DNA of 35,285 bases from an uncultured Prevotella sp. (GTDB taxonomy: Bacteria > Bacteroidota > Bacteroidia > Bacteroidales > Bacteroidaceae): positions 1-35,285 of the forward strand of contig CALUFN010000085.1 in the NCBI GenBank assembly GCA_944319945.1, in the 5' to 3' direction. The position numbers and the translations under genes were made by a program. The notes beneath the pieces are model-generated. The model had not been told where the DNA came from. It did not search any database and saw only the letters and a list, made by a program, of their open reading frames with translations. Positions within the stretch are counted from its first letter, which is position 1, and each line of letters starts with the position of its first letter. This document shows, piece by piece, positions 26,975 to 35,170 of this stretch.

Positions 26975-27403
26975 ATGGATATAAATTTGATAGACAATAC
27001 AAGTAGACGGTATTGTAAATATGGCATTTGGCTTACTTCAGCGTTGACTTTTGCCGTAATCATAGCAATATCGGTAAACTGGCTTGACATATCGTTGGTG
27101 AGCGCGTTGGCTGTCAGTGCTTTATATTCCATAATCGTGAATTTAGCTTATGGCTCGTTATGGAAACGGATTGCAAAGTCCGCTCCTGGTACTATGGCGA
27201 AATTCTATCTTGCGGCTTCGGCATTACGATTGATTACTGCGGCGTTGGTCGTTATCGTATTTTGCGTGATAAACCGAAGTGATAAAGAACTTATACGGAA
27301 TTTCATTTTCGTGTTCTTCGCATTTTACTTAGTGATGCTCGTGTTCGACAGTGTGTTTTTTGCTCGCATTGAAAAAAATAATAATCTAAAGATTGAAAAA
27401 TGA
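26975..27403 (+). CDS. Small four-helix membrane protein in the atp operon (AtpI-like position)
   Basis: The 142 residues contain four predicted membrane helices (about 18-39, 43-64, 75-98 and 105-128) and a short basic tail. It sits between atpC and atpB, 7 bp after the first and overlapping the second by 4 bp (ATGA), so it is translated with them. AtpI/UncI proteins, which assist c-ring assembly or magnesium supply, are four- or two-helix membrane proteins encoded before atpB, so an AtpI-like role is a reasonable inference. I see no sequence motif that proves it. Confidence 0.75.
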   Translation: MDINLIDNTSRRYCKYGIWLTSALTFAVIIAISVNWLDISLVSALAVSALYSIIVNLAYGSLWKRIAKSAPGTMAKFYLAASALRLITAALVVIVFCVINRSDKELIRNFIFVFFAFYLVMLVFDSVFFARIEKNNNLKIEK

Positions 27404-28482
27404 AACATATCAGACAATTGCTTTTTATTGTACTGGTTATTGCTTTCGTTACTCCCGTTCATGCTGTAAGCCAAGCGGAAGAAAAGAAAGGTATTGACTT
27501 GCAGGAAATCCTGTTCGGACATATCCAAGATTCATATGATTGGCATATTACTACGATAAACGGACACCACGTAACAATCTATTTACCAATTATAGTGAAG
27601 AGTTCTACGGGGTGGCATGTGTTTTGCAGCGATGAGTTCGCCGAAAAAAAAGATGCGCAAGGCAATCGTCCGGGACCTTACGGATTATATATATCCGGTA
27701 GTGAGGCTAATGAGAATAAGATATGTGAAAATGTCAATGGGGTAGAAGTGCGTCCTTTCGATATTTCCATTACAAAGACAGTTGTCGTCTTGTTTATAGA
27801 CGCAATTTTGCTCTTGTTGTGTATTCTCATTCCTGCAAACTGGTGTAAGAAGCATAAGCCGGAAGATCCCGCGCCCAAAGGCTTTACGGGCTTCATGCAC
27901 ATGTTCATAATGTACATTTATGATGATGTAGTTAAGGCTTCTTTAGGTAAGGAGGCAGATAAATACGCTCCGTATTTGTTAACTTGCTTTTTCTTTATCT
28001 TCGTTGCCAACGTCATGGGTGTTGTACCATTCCCACCTGGAGGAGGTAATCTTACGGGTAATATAACTATTACTTTCTTCTTGGCATTGTGTACATTCCT
28101 GATAACGAACTTCACAGGGACAAAAGCGTATTGGAAAGATATATTTTGGCCTGAAGTACCGACATGGTTGAAAGTTCCTGTGCCATTAATGCCGTTTATA
28201 GAGTTCTTTAGTATCTTTACGAAGCCGCTGGCATTGATGATCCGTCTCTTCGCCAACATGATGGCCGGGCATGCAATACTCATTTCATTGGCATGCATCA
28301 TATTCATAATGTTCGCCATTAACACTTATGCTGGGTCGTTGATGACCGTTGTAAGTGTCGGAATGAGTATTTTTATGATGCTTCTTGAAGTTCTTGTTTG
28401 CTTCATCCAAGCATTGGTGTTTACCATGCTCAGTGCCGTATTCATCTCGCTTGCCCATATACATGGACATGCCAAAAATTAG
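27400..28482 (+). CDS. atpB: F1Fo ATP synthase subunit a
   Basis: Fo stator subunit with the proton half-channels. It begins with a cleavable-looking signal peptide (LLFIVLVIAFVTPVHA) and about 100 further residues, likely periplasmic, before the first conserved helix. The total of 360 residues is therefore about 90 more than E. coli. The core is intact: GVVPFPPGGGNLTGNITITF, and LMIRLFANMMAGHAILISL with the essential Arg at residue 282. The C-terminal helices follow (VLVCFIQALVFTMLSAVFISLA). The extended N-terminus is a known feature of Bacteroidetes enzymes. Confidence 0.96.
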   Translation: MKHIRQLLFIVLVIAFVTPVHAVSQAEEKKGIDLQEILFGHIQDSYDWHITTINGHHVTIYLPIIVKSSTGWHVFCSDEFAEKKDAQGNRPGPYGLYISGSEANENKICENVNGVEVRPFDISITKTVVVLFIDAILLLLCILIPANWCKKHKPEDPAPKGFTGFMHMFIMYIYDDVVKASLGKEADKYAPYLLTCFFFIFVANVMGVVPFPPGGGNLTGNITITFFLALCTFLITNFTGTKAYWKDIFWPEVPTWLKVPVPLMPFIEFFSIFTKPLALMIRLFANMMAGHAILISLACIIFIMFAINTYAGSLMTVVSVGMSIFMMLLEVLVCFIQALVFTMLSAVFISLAHIHGHAKN

Positions 28483-28529
28483 AAATTTAAGGAATTAATA
28501 ATAAAATAACAATTAAAAAAATTACGACT

Positions 28530-28769
28530 ATGGTTTCATTATTATTAGCAGCAGAGATTGCAAAATTAGGTGCCGCAATAGGTGGCGGTTTAGCCGCAAT
28601 AGGTGCAGGTATCGGTATTGGCAAAATTGGTGGACAAGCAATGGATGCGATGGCACGCCAACCGGAGAAAATGGGCGATCTGCGTTCTTCAATGATTATC
28701 GCAGCCGCACTTGTCGAAGGTGTCGCTTTCTTTGCAGTCGTTGTCGCTTTGCTTGCACTTTTCGTTTAA
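28530..28769 (+). CDS. atpE: F1Fo ATP synthase subunit c
   Basis: The 79-residue proteolipid forms two helices joined by the ARQPE loop. The N-terminal helix is glycine-rich (GGGLAAIGAGIGIGKIGG), and the C-terminal helix carries the ion-binding Glu at residue 63 (ALVEGVAFF). The sodium ligands of Ilyobacter-type rings are missing: the position of Gln 32 is Ile and Glu 63 is followed by Gly rather than Ser. The ring therefore most likely carries protons. A 47-bp AT-rich gap separates it from atpB. Confidence 0.96.
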   Translation: MVSLLLAAEIAKLGAAIGGGLAAIGAGIGIGKIGGQAMDAMARQPEKMGDLRSSMIIAAALVEGVAFFAVVVALLALFV

Positions 28770-28803
28770 TAGGGAGATTCAGTAATAGAAATCTTAACAG
28801 CTT

Positions 28804-29307
28804 ATGTCATTAATAACCCCTGATTTTGGTTTGCTTTTTTGGATGGCGATTGTTTTCCTCGTTGTCCTTGGCATTTTGTGGAAATTCGGTTTCCCCGTTA
28901 TTGTCAAGATGGTCAACAACCGCAAGGCCTACATAGACGAAAGTCTGCGCAAGGCTCATGAGGCCAACGAAAAACTTGCCAACATCAAAGCCGAAAGCGA
29001 AGCCATCTTGCAAGAAGCTCGTGAAAAGCAGGCTCTCTTATTAAAAGAAGCTGCCATGACGCGAGATGCTATCGTGGAAAAGGCTCAAGACAAAGCTCGC
29101 GAAGAAGGCAATAGGCTGCTTTCTGAGGCAAAAATTGAGATTGAAAACCAAAAAAGGGCAGCCATCAGTGATATTCGTAAACAAGTAGCTACGCTTAGCG
29201 TCGAGATTGCCGAGAAAATCTTACGGGAGAAACTCGGGAACAGTAAGGCGCAGATGGATATGATTGACCGTATGCTGGATGAAGTTTCTTCTTCGAATAA
29301 AAAATAA
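28804..29307 (+). CDS. atpF: F1Fo ATP synthase subunit b
   Basis: The 167 residues have one N-terminal membrane helix (LLFWMAIVFLVVLGILWKF, about 9-28). A long charged coiled coil follows (KAHEANEKLANIKAESEA to EIAEKILREKLGNS) and forms the peripheral stalk. It matches the b subunit in length and pattern. It is a single b gene with no b' paralogue, so the stalk is a homodimer. Confidence 0.95.
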   Translation: MSLITPDFGLLFWMAIVFLVVLGILWKFGFPVIVKMVNNRKAYIDESLRKAHEANEKLANIKAESEAILQEAREKQALLLKEAAMTRDAIVEKAQDKAREEGNRLLSEAKIEIENQKRAAISDIRKQVATLSVEIAEKILREKLGNSKAQMDMIDRMLDEVSSSNKK

Positions 29308-29313
29308 ATAATT

Positions 29314-29847
29314 ATGGATTTAGGATTAATATCGGTAAGATACGCTCGTGCTTTGCTTAAAGCAAGCAATGAGGCAAAACTAGAAGACAAGGTTTACCAA
29401 GAAATGCAGGCCTTAGCTGATAGTTTTATAAAAGTTCCGGAATTTAGGTTTACCATAGATAATCCTATGCTCTTGAAAGAAACCAAAGAGAAATTATTGT
29501 TAACGGCCTCAGGCGATAAGCCTTGTGAGTTGACAAAAACTTTCATCAAGTTGGTCTTGAAAGAGGACCGTGAGAGTATGATGCAGTTTATTGCAAATTC
29601 ATACATTACTTTATATCGAAGACAAAAGAAGCTGATCCGTGCTAAACTTTTAACTGCCACAGACGTATCTTCTGCAACGGAACAGAAATTACGTAAACTG
29701 GTGGAAAATCAGACGAATGGAAATGTTGAGTTTGAGACTGAGACAAATCCTGAAATCATTGGAGGTTTTGTCTTGGAATATGACACTTATCGGTTGGATA
29801 TGAGTGTGAAATCAAAATTGGCATCCATTTTGTCGCAGCTTAAATAA
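29314..29847 (+). CDS. atpH: F1Fo ATP synthase subunit delta
   Basis: The 177 residues match the OSCP/delta family: an N-terminal helical domain (ISVRYARALLKASNEA) and the C-terminal segment EFETETNPEIIGGFVLEYD, the family signature for binding to the alpha N-termini and the b stalk. It starts 6 bp after atpF. Confidence 0.95.
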   Translation: MDLGLISVRYARALLKASNEAKLEDKVYQEMQALADSFIKVPEFRFTIDNPMLLKETKEKLLLTASGDKPCELTKTFIKLVLKEDRESMMQFIANSYITLYRRQKKLIRAKLLTATDVSSATEQKLRKLVENQTNGNVEFETETNPEIIGGFVLEYDTYRLDMSVKSKLASILSQLK

Positions 29848-29862
29848 TTAATAAATTCGTAT

Positions 29863-31449
29863 ATGTCAGATAAAATTAAACCAAGCGAAGTATCTCAAGT
29901 CCTTCTTGACCAACTTAGGGGAATTAGTGACACTGCCAAGTTCGACGAGGTGGGTTCGGTATTGCAAGTAAGCGATGGTGTTGCCCGAATATACGGTTTA
30001 CGCAACGCTGAAGCTAATGAGCTTCTCGAATTTGAAAACGGAACGATGGCAATTGTCATGAACCTTGAAGAGGACAATGTTGGTTGTGTGCTTTTGGGAC
30101 CGACTTCCGGAATCAAAGAGGGTATGCATGTAAAGCGTACCAAGCGCATCGCCAGCATCAGGGTGAATGATAATATGCTTGGACGAGTCATTAATCCTCT
30201 TGGCCAGGCAATAGACGGTAACGGGGACATAGATCTGAAGGATTCGTTTGAGATGCCGTTGGATCGTAAGGCTCCTGGTGTGATTTATCGTCAACCTGTT
30301 AAGGAGCCATTGCAGACAGGTCTTAAGGCGGTCGACTCGATGATTCCTATTGGAAGGGGGCAGCGAGAATTAATAATCGGCGACCGTCAGACTGGAAAAA
30401 CAGCTATTGCGGTAGATACGATTATAAACCAAAAAAGTTTTTACGATGCAGGTAATCCTGTTTATTGTATCTATGTAGCGATAGGACAGAAGGCTTCAAC
30501 TGTTGCCGCATTGGTGTCAACGTTGAAAGAGCATGGGGCCATGCCTTATACAATTGTAGTGGCTGCAACGGCTGCAGATCCGGCCGCCATGCAATATTAT
30601 GCACCTTTCGCAGGAGCCGCTATCGGTGAATATTTCAGGGATAGAGGACTCTCGGCTTTGGTAGTATATGACGATCTGTCAAAACAAGCCGTTGCTTACC
30701 GTGAAGTTTCTCTCGTGTTGCGTCGCCCGTCAGGACGTGAGGCCTATCCTGGTGATGTCTTTTATTTGCACAGCCGCTTGCTCGAACGTGCGGCAAGAAT
30801 CAACGACCAGCAGGAAGTGGCCGAACAAATGAACGATCTGCCGGAATGCATGAAGGGACATGTGAAGGGCGGCGGTTCGCTTACAGCATTGCCTATCATT
30901 GAAACTCAGGCCGGTGACGTATCCGCATATATCCCAACGAATGTGATATCTATTACTGACGGACAGATATACTTGGAGACCGACTTGTTCAACCAAGGTT
31001 TCCGTCCGGCTATCAACGTAGGTATTTCTGTAAGCCGTGTCGGTGGTTCCGCTCAGATTAAGAGTATGAAGAAGGTTGCCGGTACGCTGAAGATAGACCA
31101 GGCACAATACCGTGAGTTGGAGTCTTTCTCAAAGTTCTCCAGCGACATGGATGCTGTAACGGCTATGACTTTGGATCGTGGACGAAAGAACAACCAGCTC
31201 TTAATCCAGCCTCAATACAGTCCTATGCCGGTAGGTGAGCAGGTCGCGATACTCTATTGTGGCACGCATGGTTTAATGCACGACGTGCCTGTTGAGAAAG
31301 TTCGTGAATGCCAAGATACGTTCTTGGACAAGATGCGTACATCGCATGCCGATGTCATAAGCGTCTTAGCAAGTGGAAAGATCGGCGATGAACAAACTCA
31401 AGTAATAGAATCCGTAATGGCAGATATTGCAGGGCAATATAAAAGTTAG
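29863..31449 (+). CDS. atpA: F1Fo ATP synthase subunit alpha
   Basis: Regulatory nucleotide-binding subunit of F1, 528 residues. Walker A GDRQTGKT lies at residues 173-180. Other family segments are [62 protein letters not shown]-type sequence and [13 protein letters not shown]-type sequence with the arginine finger ([12 protein letters not shown]). The length is slightly above E. coli (513). Confidence 0.98.
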   Translation: MSDKIKPSEVSQVLLDQLRGISDTAKFDEVGSVLQVSDGVARIYGLRNAEANELLEFENGTMAIVMNLEEDNVGCVLLGPTSGIKEGMHVKRTKRIASIRVNDNMLGRVINPLGQAIDGNGDIDLKDSFEMPLDRKAPGVIYRQPVKEPLQTGLKAVDSMIPIGRGQRELIIGDRQTGKTAIAVDTIINQKSFYDAGNPVYCIYVAIGQKASTVAALVSTLKEHGAMPYTIVVAATAADPAAMQYYAPFAGAAIGEYFRDRGLSALVVYDDLSKQAVAYREVSLVLRRPSGREAYPGDVFYLHSRLLERAARINDQQEVAEQMNDLPECMKGHVKGGGSLTALPIIETQAGDVSAYIPTNVISITDGQIYLETDLFNQGFRPAINVGISVSRVGGSAQIKSMKKVAGTLKIDQAQYRELESFSKFSSDMDAVTAMTLDRGRKNNQLLIQPQYSPMPVGEQVAILYCGTHGLMHDVPVEKVRECQDTFLDKMRTSHADVISVLASGKIGDEQTQVIESVMADIAGQYKS

Positions 31450-31456
31450 TTGATTT

Positions 31457-32422
31457 ATGCCGTCACTTAAAGAGATAAAAAACCGCATATCATCCGTAAA
31501 TAGCACTCGTAAAATTACGAGTGCTATGAAGATGGTTGCATCTTCCAAGTTGCATCATGCCCAAGTCATGATTGAGAATATGCTGCCATACGAGTCGATG
31601 CTTGAGCACATTCTCAAAAGTTTCTTGGCATCAGAAATCGATGCGACGACAGTATATAGCATAGAACGTCCCGTAAAGCGTGTTGCTTTAGTGGTATATT
31701 CGTCAAACAGTAGTCTTTGCGGTGGCTTTAACGCCAACATAATAAAGATGATGCAGCAAGTAGTGAACGAATATCAACACTTAGGGAAAGACAATGTAGT
31801 AGTTTATCCCATAGGCAGGAAGGTTGCGGAAAAAGTGATGAAACTCGGTTTGAATAGTGGTGGTGATTTCTCTGAAATAGCAGATAAGCCAAACATTCAT
31901 CCGTGTATAGGTTTGGCCGAATCGCTTGCGGAAAAATTCATTAGCGGAGAAATTGATCGGATTGAGATGATTTATCATCATTTCAAGAGTGCAGGCTCAC
32001 AGATTCTTACGCGTAAGAAGTTCCTGCCGATTGATGTTCAAAGTGAATTGGACTTTGACGATGAGCGCGACTTGTCTTCAAATATTGTCACATTAGAAGC
32101 TCAAGAATACCTCAGAAAAAAAGGCCATAAGACCGTCACCGAGAAAGAAGAGGCTAAACCGTTAAATGACAACTTTATAGTAGAGCCGGACATGAACACA
32201 GTGTTGGCCCAACTTATACCAAAGTTGCTGCATTTAATGATTTATACGGCTCTACTGGATAGTAACGCAAGTGAACACGCTGCGCGTATGGTTGCAATGC
32301 AAACTGCTACGGATAATGCGGATGAACTTCTTCGCGAATTAAACCTTCAGTACAATAAGAGCCGTCAGCAAGCTATTACCAATGAACTGCTTGATATTGT
32401 AGGAGGTTCAGTTAACAATTAA
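31457..32422 (+). CDS. atpG: F1Fo ATP synthase subunit gamma
   Basis: Central rotor shaft, 321 residues. The N-terminal helix SLKEIKNRISSVNSTRKITS and the C-terminal helix EHAARMVAMQTATDNADELL are the conserved coiled-coil partners. It is about 35 residues longer than E. coli gamma; the extra length is a charged insert around residues 195-240 (FDDERDLSSN, RKKGHKTVTEKEEAK). It is the last gene of the operon and is followed by a clear terminator. Confidence 0.96.
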   Translation: MPSLKEIKNRISSVNSTRKITSAMKMVASSKLHHAQVMIENMLPYESMLEHILKSFLASEIDATTVYSIERPVKRVALVVYSSNSSLCGGFNANIIKMMQQVVNEYQHLGKDNVVVYPIGRKVAEKVMKLGLNSGGDFSEIADKPNIHPCIGLAESLAEKFISGEIDRIEMIYHHFKSAGSQILTRKKFLPIDVQSELDFDDERDLSSNIVTLEAQEYLRKKGHKTVTEKEEAKPLNDNFIVEPDMNTVLAQLIPKLLHLMIYTALLDSNASEHAARMVAMQTATDNADELLRELNLQYNKSRQQAITNELLDIVGGSVNN

Positions 32423-32447
32423 GAATTTATTTTTGTTTATCTGATAG

Positions 32448-32481
32448 GGGAGAGGAACGAAAAGAGTTCGTCTCCCTTTTT
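32448..32481 (+). terminator. Terminator of the ATP synthase operon
   Basis: GGGAGAGGAAC (32448-32458) pairs with GTTCGTCTCCC (32466-32476) at 10 of 11 positions around GAAAAGA, followed by TTTTT. Confidence 0.88.
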
Positions 32482-32522
32482 GTTGTATAAATTTCGGAAA
32501 CGATTTATAACCAATGTTTTAC

Positions 32523-32588
32523 AAAAGGCTTCCTTTTGCCAAGCTAAAGGTAGCCTTTTATGCTCAGAAAGGTAGCCTTTGCGAATGG
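32523..32588. repeat. 22-bp repeat array, locus 3 (three units)
   Basis: Units begin at 32523 (AAAAGGCTTCCTTTTGC), 32545 (TAAAGGTAGCCTTTT) and 32567 (GAAAGGTAGCCTTTGC), exactly 22 bp apart. It lies after the atp terminator and ends 7 bp before the stop of the convergent 59-codon gene. Confidence 0.8.
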
Positions 32589-32594
32589 TGTAGT

Positions 32595-32774
32595 TTAATA
32601 TTTACTTTCACGTTTCAGGAAGTACACGTGAACAATCAATCCGGCTACGACTAAGGCTGATGCCGAAATGATGAAAATGTTGTAGTTAGTCCATCCAAAA
32701 GCATAACCGGCAAGTAGCAGCACTACGCCTGAATAAAGAGCGGTTAATCCTGAATATCGTAAATAATGCTTCAT
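32595..32774 (-). CDS. Small two-helix membrane protein, 59 residues
   Basis: An uninterrupted reading frame from ATG (32774) to TAA (32595) encodes 59 residues starting MKHYLRYSGLTALYSG. Two hydrophobic segments (about 9-28 and 33-51) are separated by GWTNYN, with a basic C-terminus (KRESKY), so both ends are probably cytoplasmic. A -7 box (TACATTTG) lies 22 bp upstream. Codon use and membrane pattern make it a credible gene. The function is unknown; its place beside the atp operon does not by itself imply a role there. Confidence 0.75.
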   Translation of the reverse strand: MKHYLRYSGLTALYSGVVLLLAGYAFGWTNYNIFIISASALVVAGLIVHVYFLKRESKY

Positions 32775-32795
32775 AATGATACAAATAAACTAATG

Positions 32796-32803
32796 CAAAT
32801 GTA
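32796..32803 (-). promoter_or_regulatory. Candidate -7 box for the 59-residue membrane protein
   Basis: TACATTTG on the minus strand matches TAnnTTTG, 21 bp from the ATG. No -33 motif. Confidence 0.45.
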
Positions 32804-32931
32804 CGGAAAAATTCAATAACCTAGAGGCATTTACATACGTATTTTTCAACAATATAAGGCATTTGAAGCAAAATTAAGTTAAAATTTCATGTATAAACGA
32901 TGTATATAGCTTATATGTCAACGGAAAAGCG

Positions 32932-32939
32932 TACCTTTG
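32932..32939 (+). promoter_or_regulatory. Candidate -7 box for the rpsF operon
   Basis: TACCTTTG matches TAnnTTTG. The leader to rpsF is about 40 bases and contains the palindrome ATTTTGCAAAAT (32946-32957). I do not see a convincing S6:S18 autoregulatory fold in it. Confidence 0.55.
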
Positions 32940-32985
32940 CACCGCATTTTGCAAAATTACAAATAAATTAATCATTTAAAGTAGT

Positions 32986-33330
32986 ATGAATCAATACGAA
33001 ACCGTTTTCATTTTGACTCCCGTTTTGTCTGATGAACAGATGAAGGAAACGGTCGCTAAGTTCAAGAGCCTGCTTACCGATAAGGGTGCGGAAATACTGA
33101 ACGAAGAGACCTGGGGATTGAAGAAGATGGCTTACGCTATCCAAAAGAAGTCGACAGGTTTCTACTGCCTGATCGAGTTCAAGGCTGAGCCTGAAGTTAT
33201 CAAAACTCTTGAAACCGGATACCGCCGTGACGAGAAGGTTATCCGTTTCATGACAGTGAAGCTCGACAAGTACGCCGTACAGTATGCCGAGAAGAGAAGA
33301 AACAAATTAGCAAAAAAAGAGGAGGCTTAA
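32986..33330 (+). CDS. rpsF: 30S ribosomal protein S6
   Basis: Binds 16S rRNA on the platform of the small subunit together with S18. The 114 residues show the S6 ferredoxin-like pattern: [36 protein letters not shown] and [18 protein letters not shown]. The length is normal. Its 3' end carries the Shine-Dalgarno AGGAGG of rpsR (33320-33325), so the two are tightly linked. Confidence 0.98.
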   Translation: MNQYETVFILTPVLSDEQMKETVAKFKSLLTDKGAEILNEETWGLKKMAYAIQKKSTGFYCLIEFKAEPEVIKTLETGYRRDEKVIRFMTVKLDKYAVQYAEKRRNKLAKKEEA

Positions 33331-33333
33331 ACA

Positions 33334-33603
33334 ATGGCAGCACAAGAATCAGAAATAAGATATTTGACTCCGCCTTCAGTTGACACGAAGAGGAAGAAGT
33401 ATTGCCGTTTCAAGAAGAGCGGCATCAAGTATATCGACTACAAGGATCCCGAGTTCCTTAAGAAGTTCTTGAACGAGCAGGGTAAGATTCTTCCCCGTCG
33501 TATCACAGGAACATCCCTTAAGTACCAGCGCCGCGTGGCCCAGGCCGTTAAGCGCGCACGCCAGATAGCGTTGCTTCCTTATGTTACTGACCTGTTGAAA
33601 TAA
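33334..33603 (+). CDS. rpsR: 30S ribosomal protein S18
   Basis: The 89 residues contain the S18 core: [38 protein letters not shown] and [12 protein letters not shown]. Pairs with S6 on the small-subunit platform. It starts 3 bp after rpsF and is followed by rplI after 16 bp. Confidence 0.98.
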   Translation: MAAQESEIRYLTPPSVDTKRKKYCRFKKSGIKYIDYKDPEFLKKFLNEQGKILPRRITGTSLKYQRRVAQAVKRARQIALLPYVTDLLK

Positions 33604-33606
33604 AAA

Positions 33607-33614
33607 AGGAGGAG
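33607..33614 (+). promoter_or_regulatory. Strong Shine-Dalgarno before rplI
   Basis: AGGAGGAG lies 5 bp before the rplI ATG. Most genes here lack such a site, so this one and AGGAGG before rpsR stand out. Confidence 0.7.
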
Positions 33615-33619
33615 ACACG

Positions 33620-34159
33620 ATGGAAATAATACTGAAAGAAGACATCATCGGCTTGGGATTCAAGAACGATATAGTTACTGTTAAAGACGGCTACGGCCGC
33701 AACTATCTTATCCCCACGGGCAAGGGCGTCATCGCTTCGGCTTCAGCAAAGAAGCAGCTTGCAGAGACCCTGCGCCAGCAGGCCCGCAAGCTCGCCGCCA
33801 TCAAGGCGGAGGCAGAGAAGAAGGGTGAGGCCCTGAAGGACGTTGCCCTTACTATCGCAGTTAAGGTGAGCGCCAACGGCGTTGCCTACGGTGCCGTAAC
33901 TGCCGCAACCGTTGCTGCAGAGTTGCAGGCTAAGGGCTTCGATGTAGACCGCAAGATCGTCACCATGCACGACGCAAAAAAGGTGGGCGACTATGTTGCC
34001 ACAGTTCACTTCCACAAGGAAGTGCTCGTAGAGGTGCCCGTTAAGGTCATCGCCGAAGGCGAAGAAAAGGTGGAAGAGGCTCCTAAAACAGAGGAGGCTC
34101 CAGCTGAAGCACCCGTAGAAGAGGCTCCTAAGGCAGAAGAAGCTCAGGTAGAGGAATAA
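33620..34159 (+). CDS. rplI: 50S ribosomal protein L9 with acidic C-terminal tail
   Basis: Large-subunit protein bound near the L1 stalk on 23S rRNA, helping reading-frame maintenance. The N-terminal domain is canonical (KEDIIGLGFKNDIVTVKDGY, GRNYLIPTGKG), followed by the long central helix and the C-terminal domain (GFDVDRKIVTMHDAKKVGDY). The core ends near residue 150; about 30 further residues consist almost only of Glu, Ala, Pro and Val with EEAPK-type repeats. Such tails occur in some Bacteroidetes L9 proteins. A strong terminator follows. Confidence 0.97.
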   Translation: MEIILKEDIIGLGFKNDIVTVKDGYGRNYLIPTGKGVIASASAKKQLAETLRQQARKLAAIKAEAEKKGEALKDVALTIAVKVSANGVAYGAVTAATVAAELQAKGFDVDRKIVTMHDAKKVGDYVATVHFHKEVLVEVPVKVIAEGEEKVEEAPKTEEAPAEAPVEEAPKAEEAQVEE

Positions 34160-34192
34160 TTTTTCGCACTGTAAAGCAAGTTTATTATACGG

Positions 34193-34230
34193 AAGTCCCC
34201 GGTTGCATCCATGCAGCCGGGGACTTTTTT
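34193..34230 (+). terminator. Terminator of the rpsF-rpsR-rplI operon
   Basis: A 15-bp stem built on AGTCCCCGG (34194-34202) and CCGGGGACT (34217-34225), with a TCCA loop at 34208-34211, is followed by a run of T. Confidence 0.92.
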
Positions 34231-34251
34231 GCGAAAAAGCAGGCAAGGACA

Positions 34252-34282
34252 TTGCGTCTTATTAGTATTTTCTTTATATTTG
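34252..34282 (+). promoter_or_regulatory. Promoter of the winged-helix regulator gene
   Basis: TTG (34252-34254) and TATATTTG (34275-34282) are 20 bp apart, a good match to the Bacteroidetes consensus. The ATG is 22 bp downstream. Confidence 0.65.
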
Positions 34283-34304
34283 CAGTAACATAGCAAGCCT
34301 AAGT

Positions 34305-35156
34305 ATGAAAGCATATTTCTCCATCGTTGTTTTTCTGGTGTTGGTCGTATCGTCGGTAGCTACCGGTACGGGCAGCTATATTGACACGAAAAGCAAGATA
34401 ACGGCTGACCTAAACCGTGCGCTGGTTTGCGCGCTGGCCGAGAAAGGGCAGGAGTGGGTCACAGCCGACACAATACGTGTGTGCAAACAGTTACAGTCGC
34501 AATCTTCAAATGTCGTGGCCATGATCATACGCGACGATAGTTTTGCCGGGAGACTGACCATGCCTGAATTGCGCGACAAGTCTTACGTCACTTTCGCCGT
34601 AATTCCTAATGGCTGTGCGCAAGACATCGTGCCGGGCGGAGGCGTAGACATAGTGAGCGGCGACACGGTGATAATAGAGCCTGAAGCAGCACGCAACGCC
34701 AATGTTTCGATAGCCTTTCGCGGCACTGCTGATTGCTCTTTTGCCACCGTCTTCGGCCTTTCAGACCTGCGCTTGTCAGCCTGCCTGATGATGGCGGCCT
34801 TGCTTTGGGGAGCCTTCTCCGTATTACGAATGCGCAAGCACTGTGCGGATGCGGCACGTTGCAGCCGGCTTGGAGGATTACGCTTCGATGCTTCGCTTAA
34901 CGCATTTTACAATCCTGCAGACGAAGAGGTGCGTTTCACTCCGATGCAGCATGAGCTTATGCTGATGTTCTTCAACGCCGAAGGGCATAAGCTCTCAAAG
35001 GCCGAGATATGTGAGACCTTATGGCCGGGAAAAGACGACGCCAGCGAAACCCTGTACACATTAGTAAGAAGGCTGAAGCGCATCGTCGAGCAGAACAGCC
35101 GCTTGAAAATAGAAGCCGAGCGGGGCAGGGCTTACAAGCTGACGGTGGACGACTGA
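34305..35156 (+). CDS. Membrane-anchored winged-helix (OmpR/PhoB-type) regulator
   Basis: The 283 residues begin with a hydrophobic segment (SIVVFLVLVVSSVATG, 6-21) that is either a signal peptide or a first membrane helix. A periplasmic sensor-like domain of about 130 residues follows. A second membrane helix spans about 157-174 (LSACLMMAALLWGAFSVL), then a short basic stretch RMRKH. The cytoplasmic C-terminus (about 190-281) is a Trans_reg_C winged helix: VRFTPMQHELMLMFF, LSKAEICETLWPG, LYTLVRRLKRIVEQ and the wing AERGRAYKLTV. The order is the reverse of ToxR/CadC, which have the DNA-binding domain first. It has no receiver domain. It probably senses a periplasmic signal directly; the ligand and targets are unknown. 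TGTCAG repeats lie just after the gene. Confidence 0.82.
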   Translation: MKAYFSIVVFLVLVVSSVATGTGSYIDTKSKITADLNRALVCALAEKGQEWVTADTIRVCKQLQSQSSNVVAMIIRDDSFAGRLTMPELRDKSYVTFAVIPNGCAQDIVPGGGVDIVSGDTVIIEPEAARNANVSIAFRGTADCSFATVFGLSDLRLSACLMMAALLWGAFSVLRMRKHCADAARCSRLGGLRFDASLNAFYNPADEEVRFTPMQHELMLMFFNAEGHKLSKAEICETLWPGKDDASETLYTLVRRLKRIVEQNSRLKIEAERGRAYKLTVDD

Positions 35157-35170
35157 CGGCGGAAAAACTG

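Noticed and set aside
28530-28769. Sodium-coupled ATP synthase
   Set aside because: The c subunit lacks the Gln and Ser ligands of known sodium rings; only the conserved Glu is present.
32940-32985. S6:S18 autoregulatory leader before rpsF
   Set aside because: Only a simple AT-rich palindrome is seen; the conserved CCG-containing bulge structure is not evident in about 40 bases.
33743-34252. 169-codon frame antisense to rplI
   Set aside because: It runs through the rplI coding region and its terminator; the Leu/Cys-rich product is explained by reverse reading of Lys/Ala/Glu codons.
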